Source of the DNA: Neobacillus sp. OS1-2
GTDB lineage: Bacteria; Bacillota; Bacilli; Bacillales; Cytobacillaceae
DNA length: 64,000 nt
NCBI RefSeq assembly: GCF_030915505.1
Contig: NZ_CP133265.1
Location: 1,178,001 to 1,242,000 of the forward strand
Reading direction: 5' to 3'
Part shown: positions 44,104 to 54,700 of the stretch, piece after piece
How the letters are laid out: each line of letters opens with the position of its first letter
Position numbering within the stretch: position 1 is the stretch's first letter
Made by a program: the position numbers and the translations under genes
The notes under the pieces: generated by a model
What the model was told of the DNA's origin: nothing
The model's input: the letters and a program-made list of their open reading frames with translations, nothing else
The model's database searches: none

Positions 44104-44146
44104 TAGAAAGCAGCTGCATGAAAATAATTCAGCTGCTTTATTCTAG
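44104..44146. terminator. Bidirectional terminator between licC and the amidase pseudogene
   Basis: AAAGCAGCTG pairs with CAGCTGCTTT with outer TAGA/TCTA pairing; A- and T-rich flanks on both sides. Confidence 0.8.
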
Positions 44147-44147
44147 C

Positions 44148-44912
44148 TTAACTATTTAAAGATGGATTATCAATCCAATACAAGTTCCTTCCCCCATTTC
44201 CATCAACCCAGTTATCACGCCCAACATTGTGCCAGTCACCTTCACGTCCAAAAACGTTAAATTCCTCGCCTACATAGGTATCCCGAACAAATTCCGAATG
44301 ATGACTAGGGGCTTTTCTTATATCTGTCTTCACAAGGGCACGGACGCGTTGAATGATTGTATGACTCTGAACAAACACAGGTTCGACAAGGGGCAATTGA
44401 TTTACCACCCCCTCATTGTTATTTATCATATTAATAAAGTCATTCCAGCTTATCCCCCTCTCTCCACTACGAAGATATCTTGGACAGTTTTTGCCCGTCC
44501 AGTGATTATGCTGAACGACATTTGAGATTGAAATATTGAATTGCCCCATTAGGCGCTTGGTTACCTCAGCAGTATTCTAAACCGCCTTTTGAAAATTTCC
44601 ATCCGCATTAACACAAATTTCAATATGAATGGATGTTTGATTGCCCGGTCCGTTACGGCCGTCACCGGCAGCCCAAGCTATTTCATTGAATGGTATTGAT
44701 TGGATAGCTTCATGGTCATCAATTTGAAGGTGCCATGATGCTGTACGGTCATTTCCGCGCTCTTGCAAACGAGCGTGAGCACTTGCGTCTGCCCCTGCAC
44801 CTGGATTATCAGTTTCATGGATGGTGATGTATTTAGGGATCATTTTTATGCCCGGGCGAGTTTCTTTATTAGACGCAGGAATAAATCGTTGAATAATATT
44901 CATACATATCAT
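44148..44912 (-). pseudogene. N-acetylmuramoyl-L-alanine amidase (Amidase_2) with SH3, one in-frame stop
   Basis: The start ATG 44912 has AAGGAG 5 nt upstream. The first part has the Amidase_2 zinc-ligand pattern (YITIHETDN, ASWHLQIDDHEAIQ, HIEICVNADGN), then reads KAV-stop-NTAEVTKRLMGQFNIS in the same frame, continuing with VVQHNHWTGKNCPRYLR and a C-terminal SH3-like domain (VRALVKTDIRKAPS, DTYVGEEFNVFGREGDWH). Relatives have VEN at the stop, so a single base change GAG to TAG explains it. The last catalytic His/Lys segment is after the stop, so the truncated product would be inactive. No signal peptide, like phage-type endolysins. Confidence 0.85.
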
Positions 44913-45131
44913 CTCCTTATAAACTATATATGCTTAAAGCCTCCAATTGGTTAGGGATTAGTTGTTTGGAACTACCCTCTTTAGCAAAAATAGGTACATG
45001 GACCCATTTTAAAATGTGTCTATCATTTGCATTAATTTAATATTTTAAAAATAGGAATCTAATATACTATTTAAAAAATTAAAGTTATAATACTTTTGTA
45101 ACTACTAATATTGTCGAAAGGTGGAGACATA

Positions 45132-47876
45132 GTGAAAAAGGGTACAAAGAATAAGTTCAATGGTATAGTAGTTTCTGCTTTAGCATTAGGAATGCTAGCA
45201 AGTCCGTTAGGTGGAATTTCCGCCAAGGCAGCAGAAACTCAGCCAACAAAAGCTTTATCTAATGATGCATTCGCAAAGTTAAATAGTGTGAACTCATCAT
45301 TGCTTAATCGGATTGAAGGGGCAGACCGTTATGGAACAGCGGTGCAAATATCTAAAAAAGGCTGGGAATCCTCAGACTATGTTATCGTTGTAAGAGGCGA
45401 TGATTTTGCTGATGCTTTAGCTGCTGCACCATTAGCCTACCAACATGGTGCTCCAATTTTATTAACACGTACAGATGCAATAGATGCATCAACAAAACAA
45501 GAGATTAAAAGATTAGGTGCCACTCATGCAATTATTGTAGGCGGAAAGAGTGCCGTTTCCAAAAACGTATATAAAGAATTATCAACTAATTTAAAACTTT
45601 GGGTCAAACGAATTGAAGGTGCGAACCGTTTTGAAACAGCTGCTGCTATAGCTGCGGAACTAGGCAGTAAATCGGGCAAAGCAATCCTTGTGAATGGCCG
45701 TAATTATCCTGATGCGATTTCTGTTGCGCCATATGCAGCTAAAAATGGACTTCCCATCCTTTTAACAGAAACCGACGGGATTCCTCAAGCAACTATGGAA
45801 GCGCTTAAGAATGTAACGGATACTATTTTAATTGGTGGCAATGCAGCAATCAGCGAAAAGGTTGCAAGTACTGTTAAGAATCCGCAGCGTATTGGTGGAG
45901 AAACTAGGTTTGAAACATCCTTAAAGATTGCTACAGAACTAGATCAGGTAAAAGACAGTGTGTTTGTTGCTACAGGAAGAAACTTTGCTGATGCACTTGC
46001 AGGTTCAGTGCTTGCAGCAAAAGAAGACGCACCAATCCTTCTAACAGAGGTGAACGAACTTCCTGCTGGAGTAGCCGACGTGGCTACAGATAAAAATGTA
46101 ACAATCCTTGGTGGAACATCTGCCGTATCCCAAAATGCGATTAAACCATTAGTCAGATATTCATTAAATATCATGCATACCAATGACACACATGCAAACA
46201 TTGATAATGTCGCTAAAAAAATGACGGCGATTAAGTCAGTTCGTGCAGAAAAGCCGGATGCATTATTACTTGATGCTGGTGACGTTTTCTCTGGAACATT
46301 GTATTTTAATGAATATCAAGGTTTAGCAGATTTGGAGTTTATGGAATTAGCCGGCTATGATGCGATGACATTCGGAAACCATGAATTTGATATGGGAACT
46401 GGTGTATTAAGTAATTTTGTTAAGGAAGCTTCCTTCCCATTCGTTAGCTCTAACGTAAACTTTACGAACGATGCTAATTTAAAATCTCAATTCCATAATG
46501 ATGTAATCACAGATAAACCTGAAGGCGGGGACATTTACGATGGCATCATTAAAGAGGTAAATGGAGAAAAGGTTGGGATTTTCGGCTTAACAACGGCTGA
46601 AACGCCAACGATTTCAAGCCCTGGAGACGGTGTAGCTTTTGAAAATTATATTGATGAGGCAAAAGAATCTGTTGCTGCCCTAAAAGAAAAAGGCGTTAAC
46701 AAGATCATTGCCTTAACACATATTGGTTATGATGATTCAAGTGTCTGGGACAATGACTTAGAATTAGCGAAACAAGTTGAAGGAATCGATGTCATCGTTG
46801 GCGGCCACTCTCATACAAAACTAGATAATCCAGTATTTGATGAAACTGGTGACGAGCCAACTGTTATTGTACAAGCAAACGAATACAACAAGTTCTTAGG
46901 GACATTGGATGTAACGTTTGATGCTGACGGTAAGGTAATCGTTCCAAAAACAACGGGGAAACTACTTGATATAACTACTTACGCAGAAGATGCAGAAACA
47001 GCAGAAATTCTAAATACAAAATACAAACCGGCTGTTGATGAAAAGAAAGCGACAGTGGTTGGTACAGCTGTTGTTCCACTAGTAGGTGGAACTCCACCAG
47101 CACGTACAGTGGAAACAAACCTTGGTAACTTCATTACTGATGGTATGCTTGCAAAGGCACAATCAATCAATCCTGATACTTTGATTGCCGTTCAAAATGG
47201 TGGCGGAATTCGGGTAACTCTTCCTGCTGGTCAAGTTACATTAGCTGATGTTCTTAGAGTCCTTCCATTCGGAAACACTTTGGGCATTATGGATCTTAAA
47301 GGCAGTGAAGTAAAAGAAGCACTGGAATACAGCGTAAAAGATGCGCCATCTACTGCATTTGGCGGCTTCTTACAAGTATCTGGTTTGAAATTCACTTATG
47401 ACAGCACAAAGCCAGTTGGTGAAAAAGTTCAAACAATCGATGTAAAAGGTAAAGATGGGAACTATACAGCATTAGACCTTGAGAAACATTACTATGTAGC
47501 AACTAATGTCTTTACAGCTAAAGGCGGGGACGGATTTACGATGTTCGGTAAAGCATACACTGAAGGGCGTGTAAGTGAGCCAGGATTTGTGGATTGGGAA
47601 ATGTTCAATGACTACATTGCAACGCAGCAAGATAAAAAGGTCAATCCTCAAGTGGAAGGACGTATCGTAAACGTAGCATCACAAACAGTTCCTGCTGCAT
47701 CCTTCAGCGGTACTGCAGCGAATCCAAAGGTATACTTTGGAAACGTGGTTGTTGATGTAACAGGTGTTTCTAAGCTTGAATACGCAACAGTAAAAGGAAA
47801 CCTGACTATTAAAGGTGGTACTACGGTAGATCTTTCTACCGTAACGGTTGAAGGCGAAACTAATTTTGAAGATTAA
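45132..47876 (+). CDS. Wall-bound 5'-nucleotidase with N-terminal CWB2 repeats
   Basis: 914 aa from GTG 45132, with AAAGGTGG 7 nt upstream; a TTG at 45111 precedes that site. Signal peptide ending GISAKAAE. Three CWB2 repeats at about 55-340 (RIEGADRYGTAVQIS, RIEGANRFETAAAIA, RIGGETRFETS). The metallophosphatase domain follows (NIMHTNDTHANID, LLDAGDVFSG, TFGNHEFDMG, GGHSHTK), then the 5'-nucleotidase C-terminal domain (NLGNFITDGMLAKA, QNGGGIRVTL, FGNTLGIMDLKG, ATNVFTAKGGDGF). It hydrolyses extracellular nucleotides to nucleosides and phosphate. A short beta-helix-like tail ends the protein. A group II intron is inserted 7 bp after the stop codon. Confidence 0.93.
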   Translation: MKKGTKNKFNGIVVSALALGMLASPLGGISAKAAETQPTKALSNDAFAKLNSVNSSLLNRIEGADRYGTAVQISKKGWESSDYVIVVRGDDFADALAAAPLAYQHGAPILLTRTDAIDASTKQEIKRLGATHAIIVGGKSAVSKNVYKELSTNLKLWVKRIEGANRFETAAAIAAELGSKSGKAILVNGRNYPDAISVAPYAAKNGLPILLTETDGIPQATMEALKNVTDTILIGGNAAISEKVASTVKNPQRIGGETRFETSLKIATELDQVKDSVFVATGRNFADALAGSVLAAKEDAPILLTEVNELPAGVADVATDKNVTILGGTSAVSQNAIKPLVRYSLNIMHTNDTHANIDNVAKKMTAIKSVRAEKPDALLLDAGDVFSGTLYFNEYQGLADLEFMELAGYDAMTFGNHEFDMGTGVLSNFVKEASFPFVSSNVNFTNDANLKSQFHNDVITDKPEGGDIYDGIIKEVNGEKVGIFGLTTAETPTISSPGDGVAFENYIDEAKESVAALKEKGVNKIIALTHIGYDDSSVWDNDLELAKQVEGIDVIVGGHSHTKLDNPVFDETGDEPTVIVQANEYNKFLGTLDVTFDADGKVIVPKTTGKLLDITTYAEDAETAEILNTKYKPAVDEKKATVVGTAVVPLVGGTPPARTVETNLGNFITDGMLAKAQSINPDTLIAVQNGGGIRVTLPAGQVTLADVLRVLPFGNTLGIMDLKGSEVKEALEYSVKDAPSTAFGGFLQVSGLKFTYDSTKPVGEKVQTIDVKGKDGNYTALDLEKHYYVATNVFTAKGGDGFTMFGKAYTEGRVSEPGFVDWEMFNDYIATQQDKKVNPQVEGRIVNVASQTVPAASFSGTAANPKVYFGNVVVDVTGVSKLEYATVKGNLTIKGGTTVDLSTVTVEGETNFED

Positions 47877-47952
47877 TAAAAAATAGAGTAGGAGGGGAAT
47901 TTTAATCCCCGACCTCTCACACCACTGTACGTACGGTTCCGTATACGGCGGT

Positions 47953-48549
47953 TCAATCTTTTAAGTATCTAAGCTCATAAAGTTGGGAAATGTCTTTCAA
48001 TCCCCACTTTGTGAGTTTTTCTTTTGTTATCGCTTGATGTAGGATTTCACTTTTGGATATGCGCCAATATCCCTTCCGGGAATTAGCTAATTTCATGGCA
48101 TCGTCATGACTGATTCCATATTTGCGAAGCATTCTGTATTTGGTCTTTGGCTTTTTCCATCGCTTCCAAATGAGTTGTCTAAGTCGGTGGTTTAACCACT
48201 TCCGGATGTTAATGATAAATTGTTTCATACGAGCTATACCGTAGTAGTTAATCCATCCAGTGGTTAACTGGTTTATCTTCTTGATGATTTCTTCGAAAGT
48301 TCCCGGTTGTTTTCGACTGGTCGACTTTCTCAATTTATCTTTAAATCGTTGTTTTGCCGACTTGCTAGGTCGGCAACCGACTTTCCCATGAGGTTTTGTA
48401 GATTGAAACCAAGGAATGTAGCCGAAGTTGCCCCACAGACTTTACTTTTCTTTTGGTTAATGGTTAGTCCAAGGTCACTTTCGATATAGCTAGTGACACT
48501 GTTCATTACCCTTTCTCCAGCTCGTTTGCTTTTGACATAGATGACGAGG
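47953..48549 (-). pseudogene. ltrA: Outer intron reverse transcriptase, 3' part (frameshifted)
   Basis: Continues the outer RT after the inner intron: LVIYVKSKRAGERVMNSV, SDLGLTINQKKSKVCGAT and FLGFNLQNL; a one-base shift near 48395 then leads to GKVGCRPSKSAKQRFKDKLR and the maturase X-domain (IIKKINQLTTGWINYYG, FIINIRKWLNHRLRQ) up to LYELRYLKD. The X-domain is complete in itself. Confidence 0.85.
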
Positions 48550-48624
48550 CAAGTAGACCACTGGAACCTCCCCAGTAGCCCCTCTTAGAACCGGACGTGA
48601 ACCTCTCGACTCATCCGGCACCCA

Positions 48625-49869
48625 TTATTCAGCCGTTGGCTTGATACCCAATTCCCAGTGTTTAAAGAATCTAGGATTTTGTTTGGCAATTCTACCGAGA
48701 AAATGCTCTGCCCTTTTCTTATGTCGAGCGAACTTTTTATATTTCTTTCGTGCCCACATGATTAAAGCTTTATTTATATGCCTTAATGTTGAGTACATTT
48801 CAGATTTGTAGAACTTGCCATAGAAGTTAATCCATCCTTTAATCTTAGAGTTAAACATATTCGATAGGTCCGTAAGGTCCTTTTCCGCTTTTAATTGAAG
48901 CTTCCAGTCTCTAACCTTTTGCCGAATTGATTTCTTGGATTTATTACTAATGGCAGGTGTAAAGTTTATAAAATGCTTTCCCCATTTATTCTTCGAACGT
49001 CTTGGTCTGAACGTATATCCTAGAAAATCAAACGAAATGTTGTCGTGATTTTCCTTTCTATCTTCATCCTTACAATATACAATTCTTGTTTTGGTCGGAT
49101 GTAGTTCAAGTTTACATTCGTTCATCCTGTTGTTTAATGATTCAAGCAACTTTATTGCTTCATCTTCTGTCTTACAGTGGATAACTACATCATCTGCATA
49201 TCTTGCGAATGGATTATTTGGATGTTTAATAGTCATCCATTTATCAAATGTGTAATGAAGAAATAGGTTCGCAAGAACAGGACTTATGACTCCACCTTGC
49301 GGTGTGCCAGAAGTGCGTTCTTTTAAACCGTCTTTCATTTGAAAAGGTGCTTTTAGCCATCTTTCAATATATAGTTTCACCCATTTAATATTTGTGTGCT
49401 TTTCCACTGCTTTCATTAGTAATCCATGATCAATGTTGTCAAATAAGCCTTTAATATCAAATTCTAGCACCCAGTTGTATTTCCAACACCTTTTACGAGT
49501 TATCTCCAATGCTTGAATAGCACTTTTATTAGGTCTATAGCCATATGAATCTTCGTGAAAGAAAGGTTCGACCGAGGGTTCAAAATACAGCTTTGCAACC
49601 ATTTGTGCAATTCTATCTGCAACAGTTGGGATACCTAGTGTTCTGGTTCCACCAGTTTTCTTCGGTATCTCTACAGCTTTTACAGGTGGAGGAAAGTAAC
49701 TTCCAGAGGACATCCTGTTCCATAGTTTATAAAGATTATCCTTTAGGTTCAATTCAAATTCTAGTATTGACTCTTCGTCAATTCCAGCTGACCCTTTGTT
49801 TGCTTTAACTCTAAGAAAGGCTTCATAGACCACCTTTTTGGATATCTTGTACGGCTTTGTTTTATTCAT
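48625..49869 (-). CDS. ltrA: Group II intron reverse transcriptase/maturase (inner intron)
   Basis: 414 aa, intact. ATG with GGGAGGAAC upstream. RT blocks are seen in order: VKANKGSAGIDEESI, VKAVEIPKKTGGTRTLGIPT, DSYGYRPNKSAIQAL, EFDIKGLFDNIDH, GTPQGGVISPVLANLFLH, the catalytic FARYADDVVIHC, and FDFLGYTF. The X/maturase domain follows (FNSKIKGWINFYGKFYKSEM). There is no HNH endonuclease domain at the C-terminus. It supports splicing and retrohoming of its own intron. Intact frame suggests the inner intron is the younger and possibly still active one. Confidence 0.95.
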   Translation of the reverse strand: MNKTKPYKISKKVVYEAFLRVKANKGSAGIDEESILEFELNLKDNLYKLWNRMSSGSYFPPPVKAVEIPKKTGGTRTLGIPTVADRIAQMVAKLYFEPSVEPFFHEDSYGYRPNKSAIQALEITRKRCWKYNWVLEFDIKGLFDNIDHGLLMKAVEKHTNIKWVKLYIERWLKAPFQMKDGLKERTSGTPQGGVISPVLANLFLHYTFDKWMTIKHPNNPFARYADDVVIHCKTEDEAIKLLESLNNRMNECKLELHPTKTRIVYCKDEDRKENHDNISFDFLGYTFRPRRSKNKWGKHFINFTPAISNKSKKSIRQKVRDWKLQLKAEKDLTDLSNMFNSKIKGWINFYGKFYKSEMYSTLRHINKALIMWARKKYKKFARHKKRAEHFLGRIAKQNPRFFKHWELGIKPTAE

Positions 49870-50415
49870 AAGTTCCTCCCACTAAAATGGTTGACTTGCT
49901 CATAAAACTGAATAACATAACCCCTTTGCTCTACCTCCGTTAGGAGGTTTCATTGCTACTACGAGTTATTCCGCCCCTATACATGGCATTGGTACTCTGA
50001 TTCTTGTGGGGCTTCCACTTGAATTTCTCCCTTAGCATCCATGTCGTAGGTTCCCACGTTCCACACTCAAGCCTATATTAAGTTCACGCCGCCTTTATAC
50101 CGGTCACCGAACGGACAGTAAACAGGTTCCTTCCGAACTCATCCTGAGTTAACGACTCCCCCTCAGTTTTGATGACATCCCTACGCTTTCGATACTTCTT
50201 CAGCGGTTCAATGGTTTTCGTCTCCTTAATATGTACCTGACAAAGTCTTGCTTTGCCTTTTCCTTAACGCTCAATACCATAGCTTTTGACTATAGCACCT
50301 TAAGGTGGCTTGCAACCTCTACCTGTATAGCGATTGCGAGAGGCCTACTCTCATCTTGAGTGCAGCATAGCTTCCTTGTGTGCTTACGCACACCTTGGTT
50401 GCTTTCGTGGCACAC
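49870..50415 (-). other. 5' ribozyme part of the inner intron (domains I-IV)
   Basis: About 545 bases without coding signal between the intron 5' end (GTGTG) and the RT start, as expected for the folded RNA domains. I did not derive the secondary structure. Confidence 0.7.
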
Positions 50416-51112
50416 AGTCATCTGCGTATCTAATAAAACGGTGTCCTCTCTCTTCTAGTTTTCTGTCTAATTTGTTCAAATAGACATTTGCTAAAATGGG
50501 GGATAACGGTCCACCTTGCGGTGCTCCCTCTGTGGTTTCAATATAGATATCTTTGTCTAGAATACCTGAGCGAAGGAATTTCCAAATCAATTTAAGAACG
50601 GTTTTATCCGAGATGAACTCTTCCAAATATGCTCGAACTTTTTGGTGGTGGATTGTGTCAAAGTAGCTTCTTAAGTCGCAGTCCACTACTACTCGGTATC
50701 CTTCATGATAATGCTGTTCGGCAAGTTTAATTGCCTGGTGTGCATTCCTACCTTTACGAAAACCAAAGCTATTGTCAGAAAAGTATGGGTCTATTATTGG
50801 TTCAATTACTTGGAGGATAGCTTGTTGTACCACTCTATCCAACACACAAGGTATCCCCAAATATCTTTTGGAACCGTCTGATTTTGGAATGGCAACCCTT
50901 CTAACGGGTTGGGGCTGGTAAGTCCCATCCAAAAGCTTCTGTTTAAGAGGTTGGAATTGCTTTTCCATATGTGTTTTCAATTGATATACGGTAATCCCAT
51001 CAACCCCGGGAGCTCCTTTGTTACTTTTCACCTTTTCATATGCTTTCCAAAGGTTTTCATTTGCGATAACTTTGTTGATTAATTTGATACCATCTTGTTC
51101 TTTCATATCCAT
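50400..51112 (-). pseudogene. ltrA: Outer intron reverse transcriptase, 5' part
   Basis: From ATG 51112 (AGGG 8 nt upstream; a TTG at 51154 is less likely): INKVIANENLWKAYEKVKSN, KGAPGVDGITVYQL, RRVAIPKSDGSKRYLGIPC, NSFGFRKGRNAHQAI, DLRSYFDTIHH, EGAPQGGPLSPILANVYL and HRFIRYADD, after which the inner intron begins and the frame soon ends (VPRKQPRCA). RT blocks 0-5 are intact; the product would lack the thumb and maturase domains unless the inner intron is spliced out. Confidence 0.88.
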
Positions 51113-51619
51113 GTCGGCATCCCTACGCACTCCTATGTACCTTTCGGTTTCCAACCTATTTCTTCATAGGTAGCCATCTTTTGGTCTATACCTTGATGTT
51201 TTCTACGATTAGGCGGGGTGCCTACACCTCCTTGTTTTCCAAGATTTAAGATTGTTCAGTCCTTCATTTCCAAAGGAAACTACTATGACCTCTGCTGACT
51301 TCTCACGATAAATCTTGTTTCAACCGAGCAAATTCGCTCGTCCGTGAGACCTCCCCGGGTATGAGCGATAACCTTCTTCTCATGTAACTGCTATATTTAC
51401 TGTATGGGATTTGGGCAGTATTGGACTTTATCTTGTTATGCAGACTCATCCGTCCCAATTCAGCCTTGTATATAGTTTCTGTTCGTCAGTTCGAGAATTT
51501 GCCGCCGGCTTCCTTCAGATTCCTCCTCGCGGAGGACACCCTTGCCATTAGCTAACAGTTCCTACTGCCAAGCCTGTAGTGGACTTGCACCACCAAGTTA
51601 TCGCCCATGCCGGGCGCAC
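51113..51619 (-). other. 5' ribozyme part of the outer intron
   Basis: About 505 bases between the GTGCG end and the RT start, with the typical opening stem GCGCCCGGCATGGGCG and no coding signal; corresponds to intron RNA domains I-IV. Confidence 0.7.
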
Positions 51620-51626
51620 ATAAAGG

Positions 51627-51662
51627 GTAAATTCTCCTAGCTTGCTAGTTAGGAGAATTTAC
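51627..51662. repeat. 13-bp perfect hairpin beside the intron insertion
   Basis: GTAAATTCTCCTA and TAGGAGAATTTAC around 10 nt. It lies 8 bp from the intron 5' end. No T-run. Probably an original intergenic hairpin of the 5'-nucleotidase/nuclease junction, used as or near the intron target. Confidence 0.65.
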
Positions 51663-51708
51663 TAGCGTTTTGAAAATAATCAAACACATGCTACCTGGAG
51701 GTGCAGTT

Positions 51709-54700
51709 TTGACAAGAAATAGTAAAAGGAAATTTAATATGTTTCTTGTGGCCATTATGGTCATCAGCTTGGTGTTACCGAATTTTTACATCCAATCTGT
51801 AACCGCTGCCACAAAGACTACCGATTTATTTATTTCTGAATATATCGAAGGCAGTAGTTTTAACAAAGCCATTGAGGTTTATAACGGAACAGGCGCTGAC
51901 GTAAAGTTAAGTGAATACACGCTTGAACATTATGCTAATGGGGCCGCAACTACAACTTTCAAATTGGCACTATCATCTGATCCATCCGCAACTCTTACAA
52001 ATGGAAAAACATTTGTCATTTCACGCAACGACGCTGATGCGGCAATCGTTGCGAAAACAGACTTACTTGATACAGCCAAGACCGTTATTAACTTTAACGG
52101 TGATGACGCGATTGTTTTAAAACATAACGGTACAATTATTGACGTTATTGGAAAAATCGGCGAAAAAGTCACTTGGGGAACAACTGTTAAAACTATTGAC
52201 CAAACTCTAGTCCGTAAAAGCTCAATTGTAACTGGAGATAGCAATCCTGATGATGCCTTTGACCCAGCAATAGAATGGGATAACATGGGTAAAGATGTAT
52301 TTACATACCTTGGTTCCCACACCATGGACGGTGGTTCTACCCCTGTAGAAACAAAAGTTGCAAATGTTTCAGCATCACCTGCAGCAGGTGCTGTGGCAGT
52401 TGGAACAACTGTAACATTAACAACAGAAACTGCAGATGCAAAAATTTACTACACCACAGATGGCACTGAGCCAACCACAGAAAGCACTGAATACAAAGCA
52501 CCTATCGAAATCAAAGCTGACATGACAATTAAAGCAATTGCCACTAAAAACGGCTTAGACAACAGCGATATGGTAACATTTCCCTACACCCTTTTAAAAG
52601 CAAATTCCATAGCTGAAATAAGAACTATGGCTTTGCAATCAAACGTTCAAACAAGCGGCGTAGTTACAGCTGTCTTGGGGAGGGCGATTTACTTCCAAGA
52701 TGCTACAGCAGGAATTGTCGCTTACACACCAACTGATAGCACAACAATTAAAACAGGCGATAAAATTACTGTTTCAGGTAAGCTTGTAGAATATTCAACA
52801 TTACTTGAAATCGAAGCTGATCATGCAAACATCGTAGTTACTGGCAATGAAGCAGTTCCAGCAGCTGAACTAGTAAAAGCAGCTGACTTGAATGAAAGCA
52901 AAGAAGCGAAACTCGTAAAAGTTAAAAATGTTACGGTTGGCACGTCCTCCGGCGGTAACTATACTGTGGAAGATGCTGATGGGACAAGCTTTCAAGTTCG
53001 TCCACCAAGTTCTACCATGCTCTACAGCAAGCACTGTGTATACACAGCCAATCGTAATTAATAAAGCAACAACAGTTAAAGCTGTTTCAGTGAAAGCAGG
53101 CATGACAAATAGTCCTGTCGCATCATTTGATTATATTATCCAAGATGGCCCGGTTCACATTTATGATATTCAAGGTAAATCCCATACTTCATTATTTAAC
53201 GGTAAAACCGTAACTGATGTTGAGGGTGTTGTTACCTATATTGATGGAACGAGCCGCTTCTTTATTCAAGACCTTGAAGGTGATGATGACGACAGCACGT
53301 CTGATGGTATCCTAGTATTCAAATCATCTCATGGAGTTTCCATCGGTGACCGCGTTAAAGTAACTGGTAAGGTAACAGAATACTACGGTGAAGGTTATGC
53401 AGAGAAAACATCAACAGACCTAACTATTACAGAGCTTGAAGCTTCAACGATTACGAAAAATGGTACTGCTCCACTTCCAGCACCAATTAAACTTGGAGTT
53501 GACCGGATTGCTCCTCTAGAAATAATTGATAATGACAAATTTGCAACATTTGACCCAGAAGAGGATGCGATTGATTTCTGGGAAAGCATTGAAGGTATGT
53601 ATGTCCAAGTTGATAATCCAAAAGTTTTTGCCCTGCAAAAAGACGCATTAGTTTGGGTGGTGCCAAAAGATTATCCAACAAACGTTGTTGGCGGTGGGTT
53701 ACGTATTACTGCTGATGATACAAACCCTGATCGTATTTCAATTGATGTCAGAAACGGTTCAACAGCCAATAAATCTTACCGTGCGAAAATGGGAGATTAT
53801 TATACAGCTCCGATTAATGGTGTTGTGAACTACGGATACAGCAACTTTAAAGTGATGACACAAGAAAAAAGTATGCCAGCACTAACAGAAACTGAAATCG
53901 TTCGTGCTGCAACAAAAATTACACCTGTAGAGGACAAGTTAACTATAGGAACATATAACGTTGAGAACTTCTCAACGAAAACGGATGATGCAAAAGTAGG
54001 AAAAATTGCTGATGCCATTGTCAATTTAATGAAAAAACCTGACATCATCGGCTTAAACGAGGTTCAAGATAACAACGGTGAAACAGATGATGGAACAGTA
54101 GAAGGAACACAAAGTGCACAAAAGATTATTGACAAAGTAAAAGCACTTGGCGGACCAACATATGCTTACACAGAAGTGGCTCCAGAAAACAATCAAGATG
54201 GCGGTGCGCCTGGTGGTAATATTCGTGTGGCCTTCCTTTATAATAAAGAGCGCTTATCATTAACTGCAGGTGCAGAAAAAGGTACATCAACACAAGCAGT
54301 TGGCTTTGATAACGGCAAGCTGACACTAAATCCTGGGCGGATTGAACCTACAAACGAAGCATTTAAATCAAGCCGCAAACCGCTTGCAGCACAATTTGAT
54401 TTCCAAGGTCAAAGTATTATCGTTGTGGCCAACCATTTCAATTCTAAAGGCGGTGACCTACCGTTATTCGGTAAAAACCAACCGCCAGTATTAAGCAGTG
54501 AAATTCAACGTCATAAAATTGCAACCATTGTTAATAACTTCGTGAAAGATGTGAAAGCAAAGGATGCAAATGCTAATGTTGTTCTTTTAGGAGACTTCAA
54601 TGACTTCGAATTTACCAAAACAGTAGAAATTGCAAAAGGGAACGAAATGATTGACATGATTGACAAAGTTCCTGCCAATGAGCGTTACAATTATTCTTAC

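Larger units (their letters stand above)
48551..50415 (-). mobile_element. Inner group II intron nested in the outer RT gene
   Basis: On the minus strand the outer RT reads ...RYADD, then GTGTGCCACGAAAGC starts the inner intron (GUGYG consensus). It ends about 48551 after a domain V-like stem (GTGCCGGATGAGTCGAGAGG ... CGTCCGGTTC) and the outer RT resumes with CLVIYVK. The insertion therefore sits in the codons right after the YADD catalytic box. It carries a full RT gene. Exact splice points are uncertain by a few bases. Confidence 0.85.
47883..51619 (-). mobile_element. Outer group II intron (interrupted)
   Basis: On the minus strand it begins GTGCGCCCGGCATGGGCG, the canonical GUGCG 5' end with early domain I, and ends with a domain V/VI-like segment (GAACCGCCGTATACGGAACC ... 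GTGAGAGGTCGGGG ... CCCCTCCTACTCTAT). Between lie the two halves of its reverse transcriptase gene, separated by a second group II intron. It sits between the 5'-nucleotidase and the large nuclease gene, just beside a 13-bp hairpin. Its RT has a frameshift too, so mobility is probably lost. Ends are accurate to a few bases. Confidence 0.85.

Noticed and set aside
51627..51662. Hairpin as a plain intrinsic terminator of the nucleotidase gene
   Set aside because: The stem is perfect but no T-run follows on either strand; kept only as a repeat.
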